Shown here piece by piece: positions 1-6,215 of a DNA stretch of 10,515 nucleotides. Source of the DNA: Sphingopyxis sp. Its GTDB lineage: Bacteria; Pseudomonadota; Alphaproteobacteria; Sphingomonadales; Sphingomonadaceae. The DNA is taken from assembly GCA_026125835.1 (NCBI GenBank), contig JAHCKJ010000054.1, positions 1-10,515 of the forward strand. The letters are read 5' to 3'. Each line of letters begins with the position of its first letter. Position 1 is the first letter of the stretch. Below the pieces are notes generated by a model that was not told the origin of the DNA, ran no database searches, and was given only the letters and a program-made list of their open reading frames with translations. The translations under genes and the position numbers were made by a program.

Positions 1-977
1 GCATTCTCGGCTTCCGAAAAGATGCCGACGCTGTGCTGGACCAGGTCGCCGCCGCCGACCAGATGGTTCGCGGTCATCAGTTCCAGCGTCTTGCGGCTGA
101 TGATGCGCGTGCCATCGAGCGCGCCGCCGCCGAGCAGCATCAGGCAGAAACGGTGATAGTCGGTCAGCGTCGAAGCGAGTCCGCCGCCGCCCGAATGAAA
201 GCTGCGGTCCTTCGCCCAGCGGCTCTTGTCGCCGCTGTCGAAGGGCTTCATCTTGGCCACCGGATCAAAGGCGTAACAGTCGGTCAGCCGGTGCTGCTGC
301 TCGGCGGGCACCTTGAACCCGGTATCGACCATGGCAAGCGGGCCAAAGATGCGCTCCTGCAAGACCTGCGCGAACGGCTTGCCCTCGATCCGCTCGACCA
401 CCGCGCCGAGCACGTCGGTCGCCATCGAATAATTCCAGTGCGCCCCGGGGTCGAACTGCAACGGGATTTTCGCCAGCCCTTCGATGAAGCTGTCCATCGT
501 GTAATCGGCATCGAAATCGTCGATCCGCGCCTTGCGGTATGCAGCGTCGACCGGGGTGCGCTCCTGAAAGCCATAGGTCAGCCCCGACGTATGGCGCAGC
601 AGGTCGACCATGCGGATCGGCTGCGTCGGCGCGCGGGTCAGGAACGGCACATTGCCGCCGCCTGCGACAAACACCCCGGTATCCCTGAACTCGGGGCAAA
701 ATTTAACCAGCGGATCGCTCAGTGCAACCTTGCCCTCCTCGACCAGCATCATGAACGCGATGCTGGTGACCGGCTTGGTCATGCTCGCGATGCGAAAGAT
801 CGCGTCGTCCTTCAGCGCCGCGCCCGGCCGCGCCTCGCCGATGCATGACAGGTGCGCGATCTCGCCGCGCCGCGACACCAAAGTCGCGGCGTGCGGCAGG
901 CGGCCGGTGCCGACATATTTGGCCTCGAGAAAGGTTGGGATGCGGTCCAGCCGCGCCATATCGAAACCGTGACCCAT
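1..977 (-). CDS. Serine hydrolase, beta-lactamase class C / EstB-like family (C-terminus cut off by window edge)
   Basis: The 325 visible residues look like the beta-lactamase-related serine hydrolase family (class C beta-lactamases, family VIII esterases, EstB). The SxxK motif is S65-M-T-K68, in the context FRIASMTKPVTS. The second motif is Y183-S-M in WNYSMATDVLG, where class C enzymes have Tyr-Ala-Asn. A glycine-rich HSGGGGL follows at about 261-267, where this family often places its third active-site segment. No signal peptide is visible, so a cytoplasmic esterase or lactonase is more likely than a periplasmic beta-lactamase. The ATG at 977 is chosen because AGGA (984-987) sits six bases upstream; an inner ATG at 959 lacks such a site. 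Family members are usually about 380-430 residues, so some 60-100 residues lie beyond the left edge. The gene begins 11 bases after the SDR stop and is the last visible gene of the minus-strand series. The family is secure; the substrate is not known. Confidence 0.88.
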   Translation of the reverse strand, partial: MGHGFDMARLDRIPTFLEAKYVGTGRLPHAATLVSRRGEIAHLSCIGEARPGAALKDDAIFRIASMTKPVTSIAFMMLVEEGKVALSDPLVKFCPEFRDTGVFVAGGGNVPFLTRAPTQPIRMVDLLRHTSGLTYGFQERTPVDAAYRKARIDDFDADYTMDSFIEGLAKIPLQFDPGAHWNYSMATDVLGAVVERIEGKPFAQVLQERIFGPLAMVDTGFKVPAEQQHRLTDCYAFDPVAKMKPFDSGDKSRWAKDRSFHSGGGGLASTLTDYHRFCLMLLGGGALDGTRIISRKTLELMTANHLVGGGDLVQHSVGIFSEAEN

Positions 978-988
978 ATATTGTCCTG

Positions 989-1792
989 TCAATGCGAAGT
1001 CTGGCCAAGCAGCTGGCGCGTCACCGGATGCGAACTGGTGAGCCCGCCGTCAACCGCGATCGCCTGTCCGTTGACATAGCTCGCCTGATCGCTCGCGAGG
1101 AAGAGCGCGACATTGGCCAGCTCCTCGGGCTGCGCGGCGCGTTTGAGCGGATTGAGCTGGCCCAGCTTGTGCGTGACCTCCTTGGCCTTGGCATAATCGA
1201 AGGTCGGCTTGGTCATGCCGGTCTCGGTGAGGCCCGGGCAGATCGCGTTGACGCGCACGCCGCTGGTGGTCAGCTGCTGCGCCGCGGTCTTGGCGAGGTT
1301 AATGACCCCCGCCTTCGACGCCGAATAAGCGCCCGGACCCGCGCCCGAATTCAATCCCGCGACGCTGGCGGTCAGCACGATCGCGCCGCCGCGACCCTGA
1401 TCGACCATGGCTTTTCCGGCGTGCTTCACCATCAGCGCCGGGCCAATCAGATTGACGCGAAGCGTCTCGGCCCAGGCGATCGGATCGAAATCGAAGATAC
1501 CGCCCATGTCGCCGATGATCCCGGCGTTGGCGAACGCGACGTCGAGCGCGCCGTATGTTTCCTTGGCGGTCGTGACGAGCTTGGCGACATCGGCCTCGAC
1601 CCCCGCGTCGATTTCCAGCCCGACCGCCTCTCCGCCCGCGTCCTTCACCAGTTGCGCGGTGTCATGCACCGCCGCGGTCTTGTCGCCGAGCACCAGCTTG
1701 GCACCCTCGGCGGCGAAGCGCAGCGCGCTGGCGCGGCCGATGCCGCTGCCCGCGCCCGTGATGATCGCAACCTTGCCGTCCAATGCGCCCAT
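989..1792 (-). CDS. Short-chain dehydrogenase/reductase (SDR), classical, probably NAD-dependent
   Basis: A 267-residue classical SDR oxidoreductase. The dinucleotide motif TGAGSGIG is at 12-19, an acidic D37 at the end of the second strand favours NAD(H), and NAG is at 89-91. The full tetrad is present: N114, S143, Y156 and K160 (YSASK). The PG motif after NAICPG and the C-terminal VDGG segment are typical of the fold. Two ATGs lie side by side (1795 and 1792). The second is preferred because GGGAGG at 1799-1804 is six bases away from it but only three from the first. The upstream SDR stop overlaps the start by one base (TGATG), so the two are almost certainly co-translated. It probably oxidises a secondary alcohol or hydroxyacyl-CoA, or does the reverse; SDR substrates cannot be told from sequence alone. 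A reading frame open as far as 1966 is not used as an extension because its N-terminus has no SDR character. Confidence 0.93.
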   Translation of the reverse strand: MGALDGKVAIITGAGSGIGRASALRFAAEGAKLVLGDKTAAVHDTAQLVKDAGGEAVGLEIDAGVEADVAKLVTTAKETYGALDVAFANAGIIGDMGGIFDFDPIAWAETLRVNLIGPALMVKHAGKAMVDQGRGGAIVLTASVAGLNSGAGPGAYSASKAGVINLAKTAAQQLTTSGVRVNAICPGLTETGMTKPTFDYAKAKEVTHKLGQLNPLKRAAQPEELANVALFLASDQASYVNGQAIAVDGGLTSSHPVTRQLLGQTSH

Positions 1793-2568
1793 CATGCGCC
1801 TCCCGAAATCGTGGCTCCGCCATCGCACACGATGGTCTGGCCGGTAGTAAATGCCCCCGCGCGGCTGGCGAGGAAGACGGCGGCGCCGGCGATTTCCGGC
1901 GGTTCGCCGATCCGGCGCAGACACGCCATGGCGGTCGCGCGTTTCAACGTCTCGGGATTTTCCCATAGCGCGCGGGCCATGTCGGTGCGGATCAGCCCGG
2001 GGGCGATACAGTTGACGCGGACCCCTTGCGCGCCGAATTCGACCGCAAAATTGCGCGCCACCTGCATGTCGGCGGCTTTCGAAATCCCGTAAGCGCCGAT
2101 GACCGGCGACCCTTTCAGCCCGCCGATCGAGCTGATGATCGTGATCGACCCCTCGCCGCGTTCGAGCATTTCGGGCGCGACCATCGAAATCAGCCAGTGG
2201 TTCGACAGGATATTATTGTCCATGATCTTGCGGAACTGCTCGTCGCTGATGCCAAGGCCGGGGCCGTAATAGGGGTTCGACGCGGCGTTGCAGACGAGCG
2301 CGGTGACCTTGCCGAACGTGGCGCGCGTCTCGTTGACGAGGTTCTGGAGGTCGTCCTTCGACGAGATATTGGCGGCGACCGCAATCGCGGTGCCGTCGCC
2401 GAACTTCGCATTGATCTCAGCCGCGGTTGCATCGCAGGCATCCTGCTTGCGGCTCGAAATCACGACCTTCGCGCCCTGTTCGGCCATCGCTTCTGCCGTG
2501 GCCTTGCCGATGCCGCGCGACGATCCGGTGATCAGCGCGACCTGGCCGGTCATGTCGAACAGGCTCAT
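1792..2568 (-). CDS. Short-chain dehydrogenase/reductase (SDR), classical, probably NADP-preferring
   Basis: A 258-residue SDR. The cofactor loop TGSSRGIG is at 14-21, and the second strand ends in ISSRK (37-41). Its Ser and basic residues normally bind the 2'-phosphate of NADP(H), unlike the Asp found in the two other SDRs of this window. The motif NAA is at 94-96. The catalytic set is N119, S147 (SS at 146-147), Y160 and K164, followed by NCIAPG and a C-terminal CDGG. The ATG at 2568 overlaps the kinase stop in an ATGA junction. A purine-rich AAAGG sits seven bases upstream (2576-2580), so translation is probably both coupled and independently supported. An in-frame ATG at 2595 would add nine residues inside the kinase gene and is not favoured. 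Its position directly after the kinase suggests it handles the same substrate, for example as a ketoacyl-CoA reductase making the hydroxyacyl-CoA. That role is inferred from context; the family is certain. Confidence 0.93.
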   Translation of the reverse strand: MSLFDMTGQVALITGSSRGIGKATAEAMAEQGAKVVISSRKQDACDATAAEINAKFGDGTAIAVAANISSKDDLQNLVNETRATFGKVTALVCNAASNPYYGPGLGISDEQFRKIMDNNILSNHWLISMVAPEMLERGEGSITIISSIGGLKGSPVIGAYGISKAADMQVARNFAVEFGAQGVRVNCIAPGLIRTDMARALWENPETLKRATAMACLRRIGEPPEIAGAAVFLASRAGAFTTGQTIVCDGGATISGGA

Positions 2569-3632
2569 GCCCCCGCCTTTCGTGCAAATTCCCACGCGCG
2601 CGCCGCCAGCGGCTGCACGCGCTCCGACATCGCCTTGGCATGGGCCGAAGAAGCGGTGCCGTCGATGACGCGCTTCTTGATCCCCTGCATGATCCCCGCG
2701 AGGCGAAAGAAATTATAGGCGAAATACCAGTTCATGTCGGGCACGCCGTCGCGCCCCGTGGCGGCGCAATAACGCTCGACCATCTCGTCGAGTTCGGGAA
2801 TATCGAGCGCGGCGCGATCGAGATCCATCACCCCCGAACGCCCGCCATTTTCGGTGACCCACGCCATCGCGACATAGGTGAAATCGGCGAGCGGATCGCC
2901 GAGCGTCGACAGTTCCCAGTCGAGCACCGCCAGAACCTTGGGCCGGTCCTTGGCATAGATCATATTGTCGATGCGGTAATCGCCGTGGACGACGCTGGTG
3001 CGCGTCTGTTCGGGGAGCGTGGCGGGCAAAAAGGCGATCAGCCGCTCCATCTCGTCCATCGTCTCGGTCTCGGCGAGCTTGTACTGCTTGGTCCAGCGAT
3101 CGACCTGCCGCCCGAAATAATTGCCGGGCTTGCCGAAATCGGACAGGCCTGCCGCTTCGACATCGACCTTGTGCAGCGCGGCGAGCGTGTCGATCATCGC
3201 CTCATAGGTGGCGCGGCGGTTTTCCGGCGTCGATCCGGGCATCGACCCGTCCCAGAGCGTCTGCCCATCGACCATGCCCATCACATAAAACCAGCTGCCG
3301 ACCACGCTGTCGTCGGTGCAGAGGCCATATTGGCGCGCGACGGGAAAGCCCATTTTGTGCAGCCCCGCCTGCACCTTATACTCGCGGTCGACCGCGTGCG
3401 CGGAGGGGAGCAGCGGGCCAAAGGGCTTGCGGCGGAGCACATAATTGCCCGACGGTGCCGAAATCTTGTAGGTTGGGTTTGACTGGCCGCCGGCGAACTT
3501 GCTTTGCGTCAGCGGGCCTTGGAACCCCTCGACATTCGCTTGCATCCACTGGGTGAGCTTCGCCTCGTCGAGCACATCCGCCCCTTCGGGCGCGACGGTA
3601 CCGCTGAACGCCTTTTGCGCGTCGAGCGTCAT
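2565..3632 (-). CDS. APH-fold kinase, ACAD10/11 N-domain / LvaA-like (putative hydroxyacyl-CoA kinase)
   Basis: A 355-residue protein of the aminoglycoside phosphotransferase fold (PF01636-like), in the branch that forms the N-terminal half of ACAD10/ACAD11. A nucleotide-binding loop GGQSNPTY is at 48-55, followed by the strand YVLRRKP (64-70). The catalytic loop is HGDYRIDN at 216-223, with D218 as the expected base and N223 as a metal ligand. The metal-binding segment LDWELSTLGDP has D238. Known members phosphorylate the 4-hydroxyl of 4-hydroxyacyl-CoAs (LvaA of the Pseudomonas levulinate pathway; mammalian ACAD10/11), so antibiotic resistance is not implied. The start overlaps the alcohol dehydrogenase stop by four bases (ATGA). 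No good Shine-Dalgarno sequence is visible, and a small hairpin (3633-3648) abuts the start codon, which suggests translational coupling. The partner dehydrogenase half is two genes upstream (4814-6103). The exact substrate is inferred only by analogy. No LvaB-like small gene is seen nearby. Confidence 0.92.
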   Translation of the reverse strand: MTLDAQKAFSGTVAPEGADVLDEAKLTQWMQANVEGFQGPLTQSKFAGGQSNPTYKISAPSGNYVLRRKPFGPLLPSAHAVDREYKVQAGLHKMGFPVARQYGLCTDDSVVGSWFYVMGMVDGQTLWDGSMPGSTPENRRATYEAMIDTLAALHKVDVEAAGLSDFGKPGNYFGRQVDRWTKQYKLAETETMDEMERLIAFLPATLPEQTRTSVVHGDYRIDNMIYAKDRPKVLAVLDWELSTLGDPLADFTYVAMAWVTENGGRSGVMDLDRAALDIPELDEMVERYCAATGRDGVPDMNWYFAYNFFRLAGIMQGIKKRVIDGTASSAHAKAMSERVQPLAARAWEFARKAGA

Positions 3633-4720
3633 TGATCGAAAACGATCACCGACCGTGCGGCGTCGCCTTTCTTCATCTTGTCGAACCCTTCGTTGATCCG
3701 CTCCAGCGGGATCGTCTCGGCGACGATCGAATCGAGGTCGAGCAGCCCGCGCAGATAGAAGTCGACGAGGCGCGGGATGTCGACGGGGAAGCGGTTGCCC
3801 CCCATGATCGCGCCCTGCAACTTTTTGCCCGACAGCAGGTCCATCGCCGAAAGGCCGACTTTCTCCGACAAGGGCATCATGCCCAGAATCGTCGCGGTGC
3901 CGCCGCGGCGCAGCGATGCGACCGCGAGGTTCGCCGAGGCCGGACGCCCGACGGCTTCGATCGCGTGATCGACCCCGCCCTTCGAGATGTCGAGGATCTG
4001 CTTGGCGGCATCACCATCCAGCGCATCGACGACGTCGGTCGCGCCCAGCTTCATCGCCAGTGCGCGCTTTTCGGGAACCGGGTCGGCGGCGATGATCCGC
4101 CCCGCGCCCGCGATCTTCGCCGCGTTGATCGTGGCGAGGCCGACGCCGCCGCAGCCGACCACCGCGACCGTCTCGCCCGGGGTCACCTTGCACGCGTTGA
4201 AGATCGTCCCCGCGCCGGTGGTCACCGCGCAGCCGATCACCGCGGCGCGGTCGAGCGGCATGTCGGGGTCGATCGCGACGCACGCATGTTCGTGGACCAG
4301 CATCGTCTCCGAGAAAGCCGAGAGATTGAGCATCTGGTTTACCGGCGACCCGTCGGGGCGCGTGATGCGCGGCGCCGATCCGGCGGCACGCCGCGTATCG
4401 CCGCCCATACACAGCGACATGCGGCCGGTGACGCAGAACTCGCAGTGGCCGCAGAAAGCCGAAAGGCAGGTGACGACCGCATCGCCGACCTTCACCGTGC
4501 GCACCTCGCTGCCGACCGCCTCGACGATCCCCGCCGCCTCATGGCCGGGGATCGCGGGCAGCGGATGCGGATAGGCGCCGTCGATGAAATGCAGGTCGGA
4601 ATGGCACAGCCCGCAGGCGGCGGTGCGGATTCGCACCTCGTGCGGGCCGCAGTCGGCAACGACGACATCCTCGATCGACAGCGGCTGGCCGGGTTCGATC
4701 AGAATTGCGGCTTTGGTCAA
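3629..4720 (-). CDS. Zinc-dependent alcohol dehydrogenase, MDR superfamily, TTG start
   Basis: A 363-residue medium-chain alcohol dehydrogenase. The catalytic zinc ligands are C39 (in CGLCHSD), H60 (GHE) and C164 (IGCAVTTG). The structural zinc site is complete: C90, C93, C96 and C104. The NAD fold carries VVGCGGVG (187-194), and the second strand ends in AAD with D213, indicating NAD(H). The length is normal for the class I/III-like branch. The start is TTG at 4720: no ATG or GTG fits the expected N-terminus, and GGAG lies eight bases upstream (4729-4732). This Shine-Dalgarno touches the base of the paired hairpins at 4731-4799, so start access may be controlled by RNA structure. The gene ends in an ATGA overlap with the kinase. 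Likely role: oxidation of a primary or secondary alcohol to aldehyde or ketone in the same pathway. The enzyme class is secure; the substrate is unknown. Confidence 0.93.
   Translation of the reverse strand: MTKAAILIEPGQPLSIEDVVVADCGPHEVRIRTAACGLCHSDLHFIDGAYPHPLPAIPGHEAAGIVEAVGSEVRTVKVGDAVVTCLSAFCGHCEFCVTGRMSLCMGGDTRRAAGSAPRITRPDGSPVNQMLNLSAFSETMLVHEHACVAIDPDMPLDRAAVIGCAVTTGAGTIFNACKVTPGETVAVVGCGGVGLATINAAKIAGAGRIIAADPVPEKRALAMKLGATDVVDALDGDAAKQILDISKGGVDHAIEAVGRPASANLAVASLRRGGTATILGMMPLSEKVGLSAMDLLSGKKLQGAIMGGNRFPVDIPRLVDFYLRGLLDLDSIVAETIPLERINEGFDKMKKGDAARSVIVFDQ
3633..3648 (-). repeat. Small perfect inverted repeat beside the kinase start codon
   Basis: TGATCG and CGATCA flank a four-base spacer (AAAA on the plus strand, UUUU in the minus-strand mRNA). 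The 6-bp stem ends at the base directly before the kinase ATG and lies inside the last codons of the alcohol dehydrogenase gene. It occupies the place where a Shine-Dalgarno sequence would be. A ribosome finishing the upstream gene would melt it. The repeat is seen directly; a regulatory role is inferred. Confidence 0.4.
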
Positions 4721-4728
4721 TTTTCCAT

Positions 4729-4732
4729 CTCC
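4729..4732 (-). promoter_or_regulatory. Shine-Dalgarno GGAG that supports the TTG start at 4720
   Basis: On the minus strand GGAG is followed by eight bases and then TTG. It is the only ribosome-binding site compatible with the alcohol dehydrogenase N-terminus. An ATG between it and the TTG is out of frame and reaches a stop after three codons (ATG GAA AAT TGA). The site overlaps the last bases of the inverted repeat, which could limit its accessibility. Confidence 0.6.
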
Positions 4733-4799
4733 GTTCGGTTCGAGCGAAGTCGAGAACCGTTCTGTCCCAACGTGTCTCGACTTCGCTCGACACGAACGG
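4731..4799. repeat. Paired REP-like palindromes in inverted orientation (BIME-like)
   Basis: Arms 4731-4755 and 4775-4799 are inverted copies matching at 23 of 25 positions, including an uninterrupted 16-bp stretch (4740-4755 against 4775-4790), around a 19-base spacer. Each copy also folds alone: 4736-4759 and 4771-4794 form 4 bp plus TCGA/TCGA stems with a two-base bulge and a GCGAAG or CTTCGC loop. This bulged-hairpin pair is the architecture of REP elements and BIMEs. From memory, very similar TCGACTTCGCTCGA-type repeats are abundant in sphingomonad genomes; I cannot count copies here. It fills most of the gap between the minus-strand acyl-CoA dehydrogenase and the alcohol dehydrogenase. 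No T-run follows it on the minus strand, so it is not a standard intrinsic terminator for this operon. Only one copy occurs in the window. Confidence 0.8.
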
Positions 4800-4813
4800 G
4801 TTTGGGATTTTCC

Positions 4814-6103
4814 TTAACGCGAAACCCCGACATCGCCCGACGAAAAGCCGGGATCGGCGGCGTCGCTATATTTGGCGAACTCGATGCGGGCGATCGCGCG
4901 TTCGTGCACCTCGTCCGGACCGTCGGCCAGACGCAAAGTCCGTTGATGCGCATAGGCTTTCGCCAGCCCGAAATCCTCCGACACGCCCGCCGCGCCATGC
5001 GCCTGGATCGCGTCGTCGATGATCTTCAGCGCCATGTTCGGCGCCTGCACCTTGATCATCGCAATCTCGGCGGCGGCCGACTTGTTGCCGACCTTGTCCA
5101 TCATGTCGGCGGCCTTCAAACACAGCAGGCGGGTCATTTCAATGTCGATGCGCGCGCGCGCCAGGCGATGTTCCCAGATGCTGTATTCGGCGACCTTGCG
5201 GCCGAACGCGACGCGCGACTGGAGCCGTTTCGCCATCTTCTCGATCGCTTCCTCGGCGACGCCGATCGTGCGCATGCAGTGATGGATGCGCCCCGGCCCA
5301 AGCCGCCCCTGTGCGATCTCGAACCCGCGGCCCTCGCCCAGCAGCATCGCTTCCTCGGCGTTGACGCGGACATCCTTCAGTTCGATTTCCATATGGCCGT
5401 GCGGCGCATCGTCATAACCGAACACGGGCAGGTGGCGCTTGATGGTCACCCCCGGCGCATCGAGCGGCATCAGCACCATCGACTGCTGCGCGTGGCGCTT
5501 GGCGGCAAAGTCGGTCTTGCCCATCACGATCGCGACCTCGCAGCGCGGATCACCCGCGCCCGACGACCACCATTTGGTGCCGTTGATGACATAATCGCCG
5601 CCGTCGCGCTCGATGCGCGTTTCGATATTGGTCGCGTCGGACGACGCGACCGCGGGTTCGGTCATCAGAAAGGCCGATCGGATTTCGCCATTCATCAACC
5701 GGCCGAGATATTTTTCCTTCTGGGCGCGCGTCCCGTAACGGTGGAACACCTCCATATTGCCGGTGTCGGGCGCCGAGCAGTTGAACACTTCGCTGGCAAA
5801 GCCGATGCGGCCCATCTCTTCGGCGCACAGCGCATATTCGAGGTTGGTGAGGCCCGGACCCTCGAACTCGAACGTCTCGTCGACATGGTGGTGCGCGCCG
5901 CTGCGCGGCGGCATGAACAGGTTCCAGATGCCCGCAGCCTTTGCCTCGGCCTTCAGATCCTCGACGACCTGGATGACTTTCCAGCGGTCGCCGGCCTTGT
6001 CCTGCTCGTTATAGGTGGGGACGGCGGGACGCACCTTGCGCTCGATGAAATCGCGCACCCGGTCGCGCCAATAGACCTGCCGGTCGGTAAGGTCGAAATC
6101 CAT
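4814..6103 (-). CDS. Acyl-CoA dehydrogenase, ACAD10/ACAD11 C-domain type (LvaC-like)
   Basis: A 429-residue FAD-dependent acyl-CoA dehydrogenase-fold enzyme. It matches the dehydrogenase half of ACAD11 in several characteristic strings: FNCSAPDTGNMEV (107-119), MTEPAVASSDATNI (147-160), INGTKWWSSGAG (173-184), GEGRGFEIAQGRLGPGRIHH (256-275) and LADGPDEVH (392-400). Where ordinary medium-chain enzymes have YEGT with the catalytic Glu, this protein has A-D-G-P, so D394 takes that place. In known ACAD10/11 and LvaC systems this enzyme works on the phosphorylated 4-hydroxyacyl-CoA and removes phosphate to yield an enoyl-CoA. Together with the 355-residue kinase the total is 784, close to the single human ACAD11 chain of about 780. 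The start at 6103 has AAAGGA seven bases upstream (6111-6116), preceded by a candidate operator (6120-6135). The 93-base gap to the alcohol dehydrogenase holds the hairpin pair. Family certain; reaction inferred. Confidence 0.93.
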   Translation of the reverse strand: MDFDLTDRQVYWRDRVRDFIERKVRPAVPTYNEQDKAGDRWKVIQVVEDLKAEAKAAGIWNLFMPPRSGAHHHVDETFEFEGPGLTNLEYALCAEEMGRIGFASEVFNCSAPDTGNMEVFHRYGTRAQKEKYLGRLMNGEIRSAFLMTEPAVASSDATNIETRIERDGGDYVINGTKWWSSGAGDPRCEVAIVMGKTDFAAKRHAQQSMVLMPLDAPGVTIKRHLPVFGYDDAPHGHMEIELKDVRVNAEEAMLLGEGRGFEIAQGRLGPGRIHHCMRTIGVAEEAIEKMAKRLQSRVAFGRKVAEYSIWEHRLARARIDIEMTRLLCLKAADMMDKVGNKSAAAEIAMIKVQAPNMALKIIDDAIQAHGAAGVSEDFGLAKAYAHQRTLRLADGPDEVHERAIARIEFAKYSDAADPGFSSGDVGVSR

Positions 6104-6119
6104 CTGAGCATCCTTTCCG

Positions 6120-6135
6120 TTTACGTTCGCGTAAG
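6120..6135 (-). promoter_or_regulatory. Candidate operator in front of the ACAD10/11-like gene
   Basis: TTTACG-TTCG-CGTAAG is a 16-bp partial palindrome (five of six arm bases pair) ending 16 bases before the ATG at 6103, just upstream of the Shine-Dalgarno. It shares its layout with 8645-8660, upstream of the other acyl-CoA dehydrogenase unit. The design resembles, from memory, sites of MerR-family LiuR regulators of acyl-CoA catabolism. The rest of the 112-base gap (6104-6215) shows only an AT-rich patch, TAATAA on the minus strand at 6180-6185, as a weak possible -10. Confidence 0.5.
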
Positions 6136-6215
6136 CCTTTGGACCGAATCGTCCTGCTTTGCCAACCCCTGCGGGCCGATTATTACCTCATTTGGTCGCG
6201 CACCGACATTTTCCG

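Noticed and set aside
1793..1966. N-terminal extension of the SDR at 989-1792 to an ATG at 1966
   Set aside because: The extra 58 residues are Arg-rich, overlap the preceding SDR gene and precede a normal SDR N-terminus that has its own ribosome-binding site.
33..2092. Plus-strand open frames at 33-848 and 845-2092
   Set aside because: They are antisense to the serine hydrolase and SDR genes, whose motifs are clear; the plus-strand products have no recognisable motif.
2565..3632. Aminoglycoside resistance gene
   Set aside because: The APH fold is present, but the sequence has the features of the ACAD10/11-LvaA branch and lies in an acyl-CoA operon.
4731..4799. Intrinsic transcription terminator or insertion-sequence end
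   Set aside because: No T-run follows on the minus strand, there is no transposase gene or target duplication, and the bulged double hairpin fits a REP pair better.
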